Assembly: GCF_019802285.1 (NCBI RefSeq)
Contig: NZ_JAIEUJ010000001.1
Coordinates: forward strand, 868,001-932,000
Direction: 5' to 3'
Source: Novilysobacter antarcticus
GTDB taxonomy: Bacteria > Pseudomonadota > Gammaproteobacteria > Xanthomonadales > Xanthomonadaceae
DNA: 64,000 nucleotides
Shown here: positions 30,854 through 41,114 of the stretch, piece after piece
Position numbering within the stretch: position 1 is the stretch's first letter
How the letters are laid out: every line of letters begins with the position of its first letter
Made by a program: the position numbers and the translations under genes
The notes under the pieces: generated by a model
The model's database searches: none
Told to the model about the DNA's origin: nothing
What the model saw: the letters and a program-made list of their open reading frames with translations, nothing else

Positions 30854-31306
30854 TCAGGCCAGCTCGCCTTCGACGATCACCGAAACGGTGCTCTCGACAT
30901 CGGCGTGCAGGTGCACGACCACCTCGTAGGTACCGGTGTGGCGGATGGCACCCTCGCCCATGATCACCTCGGACTTCTCGACCGCATAGCCGGCCTTGGT
31001 CAGCGCCTCGGCGATATCGCGGGTGCTGACCGAACCGTACAGCTTGCCTTCGGTGGAAGCGTTGGCGCGGATCGTGATCTCGGCGCCCTCCAGCTTGGCC
31101 TGGCGGCTCTCGGCCTCGGCGCGCTGCTCCTTGGCCTTGGCTTCGTACTCGGCGCGGCGCGCTTCGAAGTCGGCCAGGTTGGCGGCGGTGGCCGGCGTGG
31201 CCTTGCCCTGCGGCACCAGGTAGTTGCGGCCGTACCCGGGCTTGACGTCGACCTTGTCGCCGAGCTGGCCCAGATTCTGCACGTTTTGAAGGAGGATCAG
31301 TTGCAT
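30854..31306 (-). CDS. rplI: 50S ribosomal protein L9
   Basis: 150 residues. The N-terminal rRNA-binding domain ([20 protein letters not shown], then [20 protein letters not shown]) is joined by the long connecting helix to a C-terminal domain ending in [20 protein letters not shown] and [25 protein letters not shown] 31306 has a GGAG site. Last gene of rpsF-rpsR-rplI; priB is absent, as is usual outside the enterobacteria. Confidence 0.97.
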   Translation of the reverse strand: MQLILLQNVQNLGQLGDKVDVKPGYGRNYLVPQGKATPATAANLADFEARRAEYEAKAKEQRAEAESRQAKLEGAEITIRANASTEGKLYGSVSTRDIAEALTKAGYAVEKSEVIMGEGAIRHTGTYEVVVHLHADVESTVSVIVEGELA

Positions 31307-31403
31307 TGTGTTGCTCCGTATTCGTTAGCGGGGCGAAAGGCCCCGCAACTTTGGCTGTCCGAACGGGCGCGTGCCCTGGCCTCCGGGGAAGGAGGCGCCG
31401 GGA

Positions 31404-31634
31404 TCAGGCGTTGTGGTTGTCGGTGTACGGGATCAGCGCGAGGTAACGAGCGCGCTTGATCGCCGTGGCCAGCTGACGCTGGTAGCGCGCCTTGGTGCCG
31501 GTGACGCGGCTGGGAACGATCTTGCCGGTCTCGCTGATGTTCTGGCGCAGGGTGTTGAGATCCTTGTAATCGATCTCCTTCACGCCTTCAGCGGTGAACT
31601 TGCAGAATTTGCGGCGACGGAAAAATTTGGACAT
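31404..31634 (-). CDS. rpsR: 30S ribosomal protein S18
   Basis: 76 residues. [20 protein letters not shown] is the typical start and [20 protein letters not shown] plus [20 protein letters not shown] the conserved core. It binds 16S rRNA as a pair with S6. AGGAG lies 10 bases before ATG 31634. It is 27 bp after rpsF and 97 bp before rplI. Confidence 0.97.
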   Translation of the reverse strand: MSKFFRRRKFCKFTAEGVKEIDYKDLNTLRQNISETGKIVPSRVTGTKARYQRQLATAIKRARYLALIPYTDNHNA

Positions 31635-31661
31635 GGGAACGCTGCTCCTAGTGAGGCGTGA

Positions 31662-32126
31662 TCAGGCGGATTCGGCAGCGTCGTCGGACTTGTCCGAGTC
31701 GGCGTCGTCTGTGTTGGCGTCGGACTTGTCGTCGCCGTCGGTGTCGTCATCGTCACGACGACGACGCTCGCCCCGGTCGGAACGCTCCGGCTTGTCGCTC
31801 TTCTCGTCCTTGAACTTCATGATCAGGGACTGCTCGGTGTCGGCCTCGTCGCGCTTGATCACCAGATGGCGCAGGATCGCATCGTTGAAGCGGAAGCTGT
31901 CGACCAGCTCGTTCAGGACGGTCTGGCTGCACTCGATGTTCATGAGCACGTAGTGGGCCTTGACCAGATTGACGATCGGGTACGCAAGCTGACGGCGACC
32001 CCAGTCTTCGAGGCGGTGAACCTTGCCTTCGCCTGCTTCGATCACGCCCTTGTAGCGCTCGATCATGGCAGGCACCTGCTCGCTCTGGTCGGGATGGACC
32101 AGGAACACGATTTCGTAATGACGCAT
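31662..32126 (-). CDS. rpsF: 30S ribosomal protein S6 with acidic C-terminal tail
   Basis: 154 residues. The S6 core ([20 protein letters not shown] through about residue 105) pairs with S18 on the ribosome platform. The tail from about residue 106 is highly charged, ending in an Asp/Ser/Ala-rich run ([20 protein letters not shown]). In E. coli the tail carries glutamates added by RimK; here aspartates dominate, so modification would differ. AAGGAC lies 8 bases before ATG 32126. First gene of the ribosomal operon. Confidence 0.96.
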   Translation of the reverse strand: MRHYEIVFLVHPDQSEQVPAMIERYKGVIEAGEGKVHRLEDWGRRQLAYPIVNLVKAHYVLMNIECSQTVLNELVDSFRFNDAILRHLVIKRDEADTEQSLIMKFKDEKSDKPERSDRGERRRRDDDDTDGDDKSDANTDDADSDKSDDAAESA

Positions 32127-32271
32127 GTGTGGTGTCCTTGTGGATGTCGGTCTTGCGACCGGTCAGCCCCCCGGAACCGATATGGCACGGTGGGGCAAGG
32201 TTCCAACGGCAACGCCGAGGGAAGCCGCGAATTATCGCAGCTTTATGGCATCGCAACCAGCGGGGTGGCGA

Positions 32272-32610
32272 TCAGGCCAGGTCGGCGGCCGTGGTGAAGC
32301 TCTCGCCGCAACCGCATTCGGCGCTGGCATTGGGGTTGCGGAACATGAACTGGTCGCCGAGGCGGTGCTTGACGACGTCGATCTGGGTGCCCTGGACCTG
32401 AGGCAGGCTCAGCATGTCGACGTAGATCTTGACGCCGCCGTCCTCATACACGCTGTCGCCGGCGCGCTCGTCGGTTGCCAGCTCCGCGAAGTGCTGCCAG
32501 CCCGAGCAGCCGGTCTTGACTGCGCCGAAGCGCAGGCCGATGGCGTCGGGAGTGTCGGCGAGGAAGCGCTGGACGCGTGCCAGCGCGGCGGGTGTCAGGG
32601 TGATGCTCAT
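32272..32610 (-). CDS. A-type iron-sulfur carrier protein (IscA/SufA/ErpA family)
   Basis: 112 residues. Carries Fe-S clusters from the scaffold to target enzymes. The three conserved cysteines are present: VKTGCSGWQHF and the C-terminal pair in SAECGCGESFT. The family fold is visible in DSVYEDGGVKIYVDMLSLPQ. The sequence does not allow a safe choice among IscA, SufA and ErpA; its location away from isc or suf genes favours ErpA. ATG 32610 is chosen over a longer frame because it fits the family length. Divergent from asnS, 158 bp apart. Confidence 0.88.
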   Translation of the reverse strand: MSITLTPAALARVQRFLADTPDAIGLRFGAVKTGCSGWQHFAELATDERAGDSVYEDGGVKIYVDMLSLPQVQGTQIDVVKHRLGDQFMFRNPNASAECGCGESFTTAADLA

Positions 32611-32768
32611 GAAATCTCCTGCTGCGATGGGTCCATCATACCGGGGCAAGTCAGTCGGCCTGCGCCAGCCGTCCTGGATCAACGTTGGCGCATTCACTCC
32701 GGTAAACTCCAACGCTTTCAATATTGGCCCCTACAGGCAAGGATTCAAGGCATGACGGCGGTGCGAGC

Positions 32769-34169
<1,401 letters not shown>

Positions 34170-34197
34170 TGCCGAAATCCGCACGAGGTGATCGCCG

Positions 34198-34503
34198 GTG
34201 ATCCTGTTCTTCGCCCTGCTCTGCCTGGCGGCTGCCATCGCCGGCGCCACCGCGTTCGTGATCTTCTGGCCGCTGACCCTGGTGCACATGCGCGATCGCC
34301 AGCCGCAGTTGCTGGAGGACTTCGGGCCCAGCGCTTTCATCAACCCGTCGGCATGGGCATGGCTGGTGCGCGGCGGCTACCGCGCGGCGGAAGACCGGAA
34401 CCTGAACGGGCTGGCGGCGCCGGCTCGGATTTCCCTGCTGACCATTCTCGCCGGGCTGGTGAGCTCCGGCGTGCTGTATACGATCGCGACGGTGATGCAA
34501 TGA
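34198..34503 (+). CDS. Small two-helix membrane protein, unknown function
   Basis: 101 residues from GTG 34198. Hydrophobic segments at about 3-30 and 80-100 flank a soluble stretch with INPSAWAWLVRGGYRAAEDR. I do not recognise the family. It lies 28 bp after asnS and overlaps the next gene by four bases (ATGA), so asnS and both small genes probably form one transcript. Confidence 0.65.
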   Translation: MILFFALLCLAAAIAGATAFVIFWPLTLVHMRDRQPQLLEDFGPSAFINPSAWAWLVRGGYRAAEDRNLNGLAAPARISLLTILAGLVSSGVLYTIATVMQ

Positions 34504-34799
34504 ACCACGAGCAATGGTGGCTGGCGACGCTGGGGCGGACCATCGTCTGGGCGCGGCTGCGCGAGCTGGAAGCTGGCACCGCCGAAGTGCTCGACAGCGA
34601 TGGCAACACCCTGTCCTATGACAGTCCCGACACGGCCAAGGCGGCACTGATGGATGCCGAGTTCGCCGCCCTCGACGGCATGGACGCCGAGGACGCCGCT
34701 GAGCGCGGTTTCGCGCTGGAAGAGCTGGTCGTTCCCTACGCCGAGGACGAGGAGCGCTTGCGCCAGCTGATGGTGCAAACGTTGCCGCGGCCCAACTGA
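34500..34799 (+). CDS. Small acidic soluble protein, unknown function
   Basis: 99 residues, strongly acidic in the second half (LMDAEFAALDGMDAEDAAER). No membrane segment and no recognised domain; N-terminus MNHEQWWLATLGRTIVWARL. It overlaps the preceding membrane protein gene by four bases, which suggests they act together, but nothing in the sequence gives a function. The SDR gene follows after 25 bp. Confidence 0.65.
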   Translation: MNHEQWWLATLGRTIVWARLRELEAGTAEVLDSDGNTLSYDSPDTAKAALMDAEFAALDGMDAEDAAERGFALEELVVPYAEDEERLRQLMVQTLPRPN

Positions 34800-34824
34800 C
34801 ACGCGCCACTCACAGGAGAGCAAC

Positions 34825-35613
34825 TTGGACATCAACCTCATCGGACGCCACGCCCTCGTGCGCGGCGCTTCGCAGGGCATCGGCCTGGCGACGGCACGTG
34901 CATTGGCCACCCTCGGCGCCGACGTGACGATAGTCGCACGCCGCGAGCAACTGCTGGGCGAGCTGTCCGCGGAGCTGCCGCGGCCACACGCCGCCCAGGC
35001 CCACGGCTGGCTGGCGTGCGACTCGAGCGACATCGACGCCCTCCAGGCCCAGGTGCAGGCGCTCGCTGCCGGCAAGCCGGTCCACATCCTTGTCAACAAC
35101 AGCGGCGGCCCTCCCCCGGGCAGCATCCGCGGAACCGATGTCGCCGAGTTCGAGGCGGCGTTGCGCCAGCACCTGCTGGCCAACCATGTGGTCAGCGAGG
35201 CGGTAATACCGGGCATGGAACGCGACGGTTACGGAAGGATCGTCAATGTGATCTCGACATCGGTGAAGGAGCCGATCAAGGGGCTCGGCGTGTCCAACAC
35301 CGCGCGCTGGGCCGTGGCCAGCTGGGCCAAAACCCTGGCCAACGAGCTCGCGCCGCACGGCATCACCGTCAACAACGTGCTGCCCGGCTCGACCCAGACC
35401 CCGCGCATCGACCAGATCATCGAGACCACCATGGAGCGCAGCGGCCGCACACGCACCGATGTGTACAGCGAGATGGTTGCCGAGATCCCGATGGGGCGAT
35501 TCGCCCGGCCCGAGGAAACGGCCGCGGCAATCGCCTTCCTGTGTTCCCCAGCCGCGGCCTATATCACCGGGGTCAATCTGCCGGTGGACGGCGGCCGGAC
35601 GCGCTCGTTGTGA
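34825..35613 (+). CDS. Atypical short-chain dehydrogenase/reductase (3-oxoacyl-ACP-reductase-like)
   Basis: 262 residues from TTG 34825, supported by AGGAG 7-8 bases upstream. The NAD(P)-binding motif is LVRGASQGIGLATA (Gly14, 18, 20) and NNSGGPPPG replaces the usual NNAG. The catalytic Ser lies in VISTS, but the Tyr-x-x-x-Lys pair is replaced by Ser157-Asn-Thr-Ala-Arg161. A known SDR subgroup has this SN-x-x-R pattern and unproven activity. It opens the kynurenine cluster (ALDH starts 26 bp downstream), so its substrate may be an aminomuconate or oxalocrotonate-type intermediate; that is inference. Confidence 0.85.
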   Translation: MDINLIGRHALVRGASQGIGLATARALATLGADVTIVARREQLLGELSAELPRPHAAQAHGWLACDSSDIDALQAQVQALAAGKPVHILVNNSGGPPPGSIRGTDVAEFEAALRQHLLANHVVSEAVIPGMERDGYGRIVNVISTSVKEPIKGLGVSNTARWAVASWAKTLANELAPHGITVNNVLPGSTQTPRIDQIIETTMERSGRTRTDVYSEMVAEIPMGRFARPEETAAAIAFLCSPAAAYITGVNLPVDGGRTRSL

Positions 35614-35639
35614 TCACCCCGGAGCAGTAGGCTTCCCGG

Positions 35640-37058
35640 ATGCAGCTGCCTCACTGGATCAATGGCCAAGCGGAACACGCCGAACGCCGTATCGACGTCT
35701 CAAACCCTGCCACGGGCGAGGTGTTTGCGGGTGTCGCGTCCGGCGACGGTGCAACGGTTGATCGTGCGGTAGCGGCCGCTTCCGACGCGTTTCCGCAATG
35801 GTCGGCGTTGCCCAACACCGAGCGCGCGCGCTGGCTGGAGAAGCTGGCGACCGCGCTGGAGGAACGCCTGGAGGAGTTTGCGGCCGCCGAGTGCCGCGAC
35901 GGGGGCAAGCCGATCCGCCTGGCACGCGAGATCGAGGTGCCGCGGGCGGTCAGCAATCTGCGCTTCTTTGCCCATGCTGCGACGCAGTTCGCCAGTGAGT
36001 CGCATCACGGCCAAGCAGGACTGAACTACACGCTGCGCGCGCCGCTCGGCGTTGTGGCGGCGATCTCGCCGTGGAATCTGCCGCTGTACCTGCTGACCTG
36101 GAAGATCGCGCCGGCCCTCGCGGCGGGCAACACCGTGGTCGCCAAACCCTCGGAAGTCACCCCGTTGTCGGCCACGATGCTGGGCGAGCTGGCGGCGGAG
36201 ATTGGTTTTCCCGCAGGGGTGCTGAACATCGTCCATGGCTCCGGTTCGGAGGCTGGCGAGCCGCTCGTGGTCCATCCGCAGGTCAAGGCAGTGACCTTCA
36301 CCGGCAGCACTGCGGTTGGCCGTCGCATCGCCGGGCTGACCGGTCCGGTGCTGCGCCGGACATCGCTGGAGCTGGGCGGCAAGAATCCGACGCTGGTGTT
36401 CGCCGACAGCGACTGGCGCGAGCATCTGGACGTGTTGGTGCGCTCCGCGTTCCAGAACTCCGGCCAGATCTGCCTGTGCGGATCGCGCATGCTGGTGGAG
36501 CGCCGCATCTATCCAGAATTCCGCGATGCGCTGGTGGAGCGCGCGAGCGCGCTGCGCGTCGGCGACCCGCGACTCGAGGACACTGACCTGGGCCCATTGG
36601 TGTCGCAGGCGCATTTCGACAAAGTCCTCGCCGCCATCGGCCGCGCGCGCGACGAAGGCGCCAACGTGCTGTGCGGTGGCGCAGCGCTGGACCGCCCCGG
36701 CTGGTTCATTGCCCCGACCGTGATCGAAGGACTCGGACCGGACTGCACCACCAACCGCGAGGAAATCTTCGGTCCGGTGGTCACGCTGCAAGCCTTCGAC
36801 GACGATACGCACGCACTCGCGCTGGCCAATGCCGGCGACTACGGACTGTCCGCATGCGTGTGGACGCGCGACCTCAACCGGGCCCATCGTCTGGCCGCGC
36901 AACTGCGCGCCGGCATGGTCTGGATCAATACATGGATGCAGCGCGACCTGCGCACGCCGTTCGGCGGCAGCGGTGCATCCGGCCTCGGCCGCGAAGGCGG
37001 CATGGAGGCCATGCGATTTTTCACCGACGTGCGCAATGTCGGCATCCACCTGGAATAG
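35640..37058 (+). CDS. Aldehyde dehydrogenase, probably 2-aminomuconate 6-semialdehyde dehydrogenase
   Basis: 472 residues. Catalytic Glu in SLELGGKNPTLVF, catalytic Cys in QNSGQICLCGSRML, cofactor region AISPWNLPLYLLTWKIAPAL. The C-terminal NTWMQRDLRTPFGGSGASGL resembles the Arg-containing substrate pocket of ALDH8/AmnC/NbaE enzymes, which oxidise 2-aminomuconate semialdehyde to 2-aminomuconate with NAD. Downstream genes supply exactly that substrate (3-HAA dioxygenase, ACMS decarboxylase), so the call is strong by context. The start ATG 35640 is 26 bp after the SDR stop. Confidence 0.88.
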   Translation: MQLPHWINGQAEHAERRIDVSNPATGEVFAGVASGDGATVDRAVAAASDAFPQWSALPNTERARWLEKLATALEERLEEFAAAECRDGGKPIRLAREIEVPRAVSNLRFFAHAATQFASESHHGQAGLNYTLRAPLGVVAAISPWNLPLYLLTWKIAPALAAGNTVVAKPSEVTPLSATMLGELAAEIGFPAGVLNIVHGSGSEAGEPLVVHPQVKAVTFTGSTAVGRRIAGLTGPVLRRTSLELGGKNPTLVFADSDWREHLDVLVRSAFQNSGQICLCGSRMLVERRIYPEFRDALVERASALRVGDPRLEDTDLGPLVSQAHFDKVLAAIGRARDEGANVLCGGAALDRPGWFIAPTVIEGLGPDCTTNREEIFGPVVTLQAFDDDTHALALANAGDYGLSACVWTRDLNRAHRLAAQLRAGMVWINTWMQRDLRTPFGGSGASGLGREGGMEAMRFFTDVRNVGIHLE

Positions 37059-37065
37059 AGACTCA

Positions 37066-37728
37066 ATGAATTCGATCCCCGAACTGCTGCGCAAGAACCG
37101 CGAATGGGCTGACCGCGTCAACGCGGAAGACCCGACCTTCTTCAAGCGCCTGTCCGGTCAGCAAGCCCCGGAATACCTGTGGATCGGCTGCTCCGATTCG
37201 CGGGTACCGGCAAACCAGATCATCGACGTCCCCCCGGGTGAGGTGTTCGTCCACCGCAACATTGCCAACGTGGTGGTGCAGAGTGATCTCAACTGCCTGT
37301 CGGTGATCCAGTTCGCCGTGGACGTGCTGAAGGTCAAGCACATCCTGGTGGTCGGGCACTACGGCTGCGGCGGCGTGCATGCGGCACTGACCGACCGTCG
37401 TCTGGGCCTGTCCGACAACTGGATCCGCCACGTCACCAACGTGGCCGAAGTCCACGCCCCGTTCCTCAGCAAACTGTGCACTGAAGAACTTCAGCACGAC
37501 CGCCTGTGCGAGCTGAACGTGCTGGAGCAGGTCATCAACGTCTGCCACTCAACCGTCGTTCGCGACTGCTGGGAGCGCGGCCAGCCGCTGGCGGTTCACG
37601 GCTGGGTTTACACCTTGCGCGACGGGCGCGTTCACGATCTGGGGATTGATATGGACTCGCTGGAGAGCATGCCCGAACGCCACGCTGCGGCACTGAGCCG
37701 TATCTACGCCGATCGCGAGGACCGCTGA
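37066..37728 (+). CDS. can: Beta-class carbonic anhydrase
   Basis: 220 residues, the same length as E. coli Can. Zinc ligands Cys42, Asp44, His98 and Cys101 (WIGCSDSRVP and VGHYGCGGV) with the Asp44-Arg46 dyad are all present. It interconverts CO2 and bicarbonate in the cytoplasm. It sits 7 bp after the aldehyde dehydrogenase and 1 bp before the RidA-like deaminase, so it is part of the kynurenine transcription unit, downstream of a pathway with a CO2-releasing decarboxylase. No good ribosome binding site before ATG 37066, so translation may be coupled. Confidence 0.95.
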   Translation: MNSIPELLRKNREWADRVNAEDPTFFKRLSGQQAPEYLWIGCSDSRVPANQIIDVPPGEVFVHRNIANVVVQSDLNCLSVIQFAVDVLKVKHILVVGHYGCGGVHAALTDRRLGLSDNWIRHVTNVAEVHAPFLSKLCTEELQHDRLCELNVLEQVINVCHSTVVRDCWERGQPLAVHGWVYTLRDGRVHDLGIDMDSLESMPERHAAALSRIYADREDR

Positions 37729-37729
37729 G

Positions 37730-38155
37730 ATGCCGGCCGGCGTCCAGGCTGACACAGCGCCGCGCGCGGTGGGCCGTTACCCGCATGCACGCCGCGTGGG
37801 CGGACTGCTGTTCCTGTCCGGCATCGGCCCACGCAACCCCGTCGACAACACCGTGCCGGGCAACGTGGTGGACGCCGAAGGCGGGCTGGTCTCCCACGAC
37901 ATCCGTGCCCAGGTGCTGGCGACGTTTGCCAATGTCCGCGCGGTCCTCGCCGCCAGCGGCGCACGCTGGGAAGATCTGGTGGATGTCACCGTATATCTGA
38001 CCCGGATGGACTCGGACTTCGCCACCTTCAATGCGCTGTGGGCCGAACACTTCCCGGACGCCGCCAGCGCGCCGTGCCGGACCACAGTGGGCGTCGATGC
38101 GCTGCCCACGCCCATCGCCATCGAGCTGAAGTGCATTGCCGTCGTGGAGAACTGA
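37730..38155 (+). CDS. RidA-family protein, probably 2-aminomuconate deaminase
   Basis: 141 residues, one YjgF/RidA domain. The substrate-binding Arg and Glu are in [20 protein letters not shown]. 2-Aminomuconate deaminases of Pseudomonas (AmnD) are RidA-family proteins of this length, and the flanking genes encode the enzymes just before this step, so deamination of 2-aminomuconate to 4-oxalocrotonate plus ammonia is likely. General enamine/imine deaminase activity is the alternative. It starts one base after the carbonic anhydrase stop and ends 2 bp before the next ATG. Confidence 0.85.
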   Translation: MPAGVQADTAPRAVGRYPHARRVGGLLFLSGIGPRNPVDNTVPGNVVDAEGGLVSHDIRAQVLATFANVRAVLAASGARWEDLVDVTVYLTRMDSDFATFNALWAEHFPDAASAPCRTTVGVDALPTPIAIELKCIAVVEN

Positions 38156-38157
38156 CC

Positions 38158-38703
38158 ATGTTGCCCAATCCGTTGAACCTGCAAGCGTGGATCGAGGAAC
38201 ACCGCCACCTGCTGAAGCCGCCGGTCGGCAACAAGGTGGTGTACGACGGCGACTTCATCGTGATGGTCGTCGGCGGGCCTAACGTGCGCACTGATTACCA
38301 CTTCGAGGAAGGGCCCGAGTGGTTCTACCAGATCGAGGGGGAGATGGTGCTCCGCATCCAGGAGGCCGACGCCAACGGTGTTTTGGCACCGCGCGACATT
38401 CCGATCCGCGCCGGCGAGATGTTCCTGCTGCCACCACGCACACCGCATTCCCCGCAGCGGATGGCCGGCTCGATCGGGCTGGTCATCGAGCGCCGACGCC
38501 TGCAGCACGAGGACGACGGCCTGATGTGGTTCTGCGAGCGCTGCAACCACAAGTTGTACGAGGAGTTCTTCCACCTGCAGGACATCGAGATTGATCTGCC
38601 ACCGGTGTTCGACCGCTTCTACGCCTCCACCGAGCACCGCAGCTGCACGCAGTGCGGGCACCTCAATCCGGCCCCCGACAAGTACGTGATGCCGGACACC
38701 TGA
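38158..38703 (+). CDS. nbaC: 3-Hydroxyanthranilate 3,4-dioxygenase
   Basis: 181 residues. Fe(II) cupin enzyme that opens 3-hydroxyanthranilate to 2-amino-3-carboxymuconate semialdehyde (ACMS). Iron ligands are His48, Glu54 and His97 ([14 protein letters not shown] and RTPHSPQR). A C-terminal rubredoxin-like site has Cys126, 129, 163 and 166 (FCERC, CTQCGH), as in bacterial enzymes. ACMS either cyclises to quinolinate for NAD synthesis or is decarboxylated by the next gene product. The start ATG 38158 lies 2 bp after the RidA-like gene. Also called haaO or kynC-type. Confidence 0.95.
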   Translation: MLPNPLNLQAWIEEHRHLLKPPVGNKVVYDGDFIVMVVGGPNVRTDYHFEEGPEWFYQIEGEMVLRIQEADANGVLAPRDIPIRAGEMFLLPPRTPHSPQRMAGSIGLVIERRRLQHEDDGLMWFCERCNHKLYEEFFHLQDIEIDLPPVFDRFYASTEHRSCTQCGHLNPAPDKYVMPDT

Positions 38704-38725
38704 GCGGCGGGGATAGACTGACCGC

Positions 38726-39736
38726 ATGCTCAAGATCGACACCCACGCGCACTACCTGCCGCAGAACTGGCCCGACCTTGCGCGCAAGTACGGCGACCTG
38801 CGCTTCCCGGTGATCCACCACACCGAGGACGGGCGCCACCGGATCTACAAGGACGGGAAGTTCTTCCGCGAGATCTGGTCCAAGACCTGGGACCCGCAGG
38901 AGCGCATCGACGACTACGCCGCGTTCGGGGTGCAGGTTCAGGTGCTGAGCACCGTGCCGGTGATGTTCTCCTACTGGGCGCGGCCGCATCACGCGCTGGA
39001 GTTGCACCAGGCGCTTAACGACCACATGGCGCAGACCTGCCGCGATTTCCCGCGCCATTACGCCGGCATCGGCACCGTGCCGTTGCAGTCCCCGCGACTG
39101 GCGGTGCAGGAGCTGGAGCGCTGCATGGACCAGCTCGGCCTGCAGGGGGTTCAGATCGGCAGTCACGTCGGTGACTGGAACCTGGACGCGCCGGAGCTGT
39201 TCGAGTTCTTCCAGGCCGCCAGCGAACTGGGTGCGGCGATCCTGGTGCACCCGTGGGACATGATGGGCACCGCCAGCATGCCCAAGTACTGGTTGCCGTG
39301 GCTGGTGGGCATGCCGGCCGAACAGTCGCGCGCGGCCTGCTGCCTGGTTTTCGGCGGTGTGCTGGAGCGGCTGCCCAACCTGAAGGTGTGCCTTGCCCAC
39401 GGCGGCGGCAGCTTCCCGTACACCATCGGTCGGATCGAGCACGGCTTCAACATGCGTCCCGATCTGGTCGCCACCGACAACCCGCGCAATCCACGCGAAT
39501 ACCTGCGTCGGCTGTACTTCGATTCCTGGGTCGCCGACGATGCCGCCCTGCGCTACCTGCTGGATACCTGCGGGGTCGATCGGGTCATGCTCGGCACCGA
39601 TTACCCCTTCCCGTTGGGCGAGCAGACGCCAGGCGCCGGGATCGACGCGCTCGGTCTGAATGAAGACCAGCAACAGCGCCTGTATCACGGCACCGCGCTG
39701 GAATGGCTGGGGCTGCCGAAGTCGCGCTTTGCATGA
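38726..39736 (+). CDS. nbaD: 2-Amino-3-carboxymuconate-6-semialdehyde decarboxylase (ACMSD)
   Basis: 336 residues, amidohydrolase-type zinc decarboxylase releasing CO2 from ACMS to give 2-aminomuconate semialdehyde. Metal ligands are His7 and His9 (IDTHAHYLP), the later His in ILVHPWDMMG, His in CLAHGGGS and Asp in MLGTDYPFPLGE. This enzyme diverts ACMS away from quinolinate and NAD synthesis into degradation. It lies 22 bp after the dioxygenase gene; kynU follows after 100 bp in which no other gene is seen. Confidence 0.95.
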   Translation: MLKIDTHAHYLPQNWPDLARKYGDLRFPVIHHTEDGRHRIYKDGKFFREIWSKTWDPQERIDDYAAFGVQVQVLSTVPVMFSYWARPHHALELHQALNDHMAQTCRDFPRHYAGIGTVPLQSPRLAVQELERCMDQLGLQGVQIGSHVGDWNLDAPELFEFFQAASELGAAILVHPWDMMGTASMPKYWLPWLVGMPAEQSRAACCLVFGGVLERLPNLKVCLAHGGGSFPYTIGRIEHGFNMRPDLVATDNPRNPREYLRRLYFDSWVADDAALRYLLDTCGVDRVMLGTDYPFPLGEQTPGAGIDALGLNEDQQQRLYHGTALEWLGLPKSRFA

Positions 39737-39836
39737 CCCGAAGTCCAACCACCCGCTGGGCATCGCACCCGCACCTGCATCCGCTCCCCGTCGCCGCGCC
39801 GTACGCGTGCCCACATCTGCCGGAACTGACGATCTG

Positions 39837-41111
39837 ATGACCGACATTCGCTCCCTCGACCACGCCTCGGCGCTGGACGCCGCCGATCCGCTGCCGACCC
39901 TGCGCGACCAGTTCCATATCCCGCGGCACAAGGACGGCGATCAGGCCTACTTCGTCGGCAACTCGCTGGGCCTGCAGCCACGCGGCGTGCGCGCCCAGGT
40001 CGAGGACGTGCTCGACAAGTGGTCGATGGAAGCGGTCGAAGGGCACTTCCGCGGCAACTCGCAGTGGATGAGCTACCACCAGCTGATGCGCGAGCCACTG
40101 GCGCGGATCGTGGGTGCGCAGCCGGAGGAAGTGGTTGCGATGAACTCGTTGACCGCCAACCTGCACCTGATGATGGTCAGCTTCTACCGCCCCTCGGCCG
40201 AGCGTCCGGCGATCCTGATCGAGGCCGGCTCGTTCCCGAGCGACCGCTACGCGGTCGAGTCGCAGATCGCCTTCCACGGGTTCGACCCGGCCACCGACCT
40301 CATCGAAGTCAACCCGGACCAGCCCGGCGGCCTGTTCTCGATGGAGGCGATCGAACAGGCGATCACCGAGCACGGGCATCGACTGGCGCTGGTGCTGTGG
40401 CCGGGTGTGCAATACCGCACCGGGCAGGCGTTTGACGTCGCCGAGATCACCCGCCTCGCCCACCAGCACGGCGCGGCCTGCGGGGTCGACCTTGCTCACG
40501 CCGTCGGCAACATTCCGCTGACGCTGCACGACAGCGGCGTCGATTTCGCGGTGTGGTGTCACTACAAGTACCTCAACAGCGGACCCGGCGCGGTGGCCGG
40601 CTGCTTTGTGCACGAGCGTCACGCACGCTCAGCGGTGCCGCGCTTTGCCGGCTGGTGGGGTCACGACGCCGCCACCCGCTTCCAGATGGGGCCGGACTTC
40701 CAGCCCACGCCGGGTGCGGAAGGGTGGCAGCTGAGCAATCCGCCGATTCTGGGACTGGCGCCGCTGCGTGCATCGCTGGACTTGTTCGACCAAGTCGGCA
40801 TGGCGGCTCTGCGCGCAAAGTCGCTCCGCCTGACCGGCTATCTGGAAACCCTGATCCAGCAACGGCTTTCCGATACGTTGGAGATCCTGACCCCTGCCGA
40901 TCCGGCCGACCGCGGCTGCCAATTGTCGATCCGCGTCCGCGGCGGCCGGGACGACGGTCGCTTGCTGTTCGACCACCTCGCAGCCGCCGGCGTACTCGGC
41001 GACTGGCGCGAGCCGGACGTGATCCGGATCTCCCCGGCTCCGCTGTACAACACCCATCACGATGTCCTGCGTTTCGCCGACGGCGTGGACGCGTGGCGCC
41101 AGACCCGGTGA
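39837..41111 (+). CDS. kynU: Kynureninase
   Basis: 424 residues. PLP enzyme cleaving 3-hydroxykynurenine (or kynurenine) to 3-hydroxyanthranilate (or anthranilate) and alanine. PLP lysine is in VWCHYKYLNSGPGAVAG; the family start (YFVGNSLGLQPRGVRAQVED), the phosphate region (NSLTANLHLMMVSFYRP) and GVDLAHAVGNIPL are clear. ATG 39837 (MTDIRSLDH) is chosen; the frame is open 59 codons upstream over the ACMSD end. kmo starts 3 bp downstream, so the two steps are tightly coupled. Confidence 0.96.
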   Translation: MTDIRSLDHASALDAADPLPTLRDQFHIPRHKDGDQAYFVGNSLGLQPRGVRAQVEDVLDKWSMEAVEGHFRGNSQWMSYHQLMREPLARIVGAQPEEVVAMNSLTANLHLMMVSFYRPSAERPAILIEAGSFPSDRYAVESQIAFHGFDPATDLIEVNPDQPGGLFSMEAIEQAITEHGHRLALVLWPGVQYRTGQAFDVAEITRLAHQHGAACGVDLAHAVGNIPLTLHDSGVDFAVWCHYKYLNSGPGAVAGCFVHERHARSAVPRFAGWWGHDAATRFQMGPDFQPTPGAEGWQLSNPPILGLAPLRASLDLFDQVGMAALRAKSLRLTGYLETLIQQRLSDTLEILTPADPADRGCQLSIRVRGGRDDGRLLFDHLAAAGVLGDWREPDVIRISPAPLYNTHHDVLRFADGVDAWRQTR

Positions 41112-41114
41112 CGC

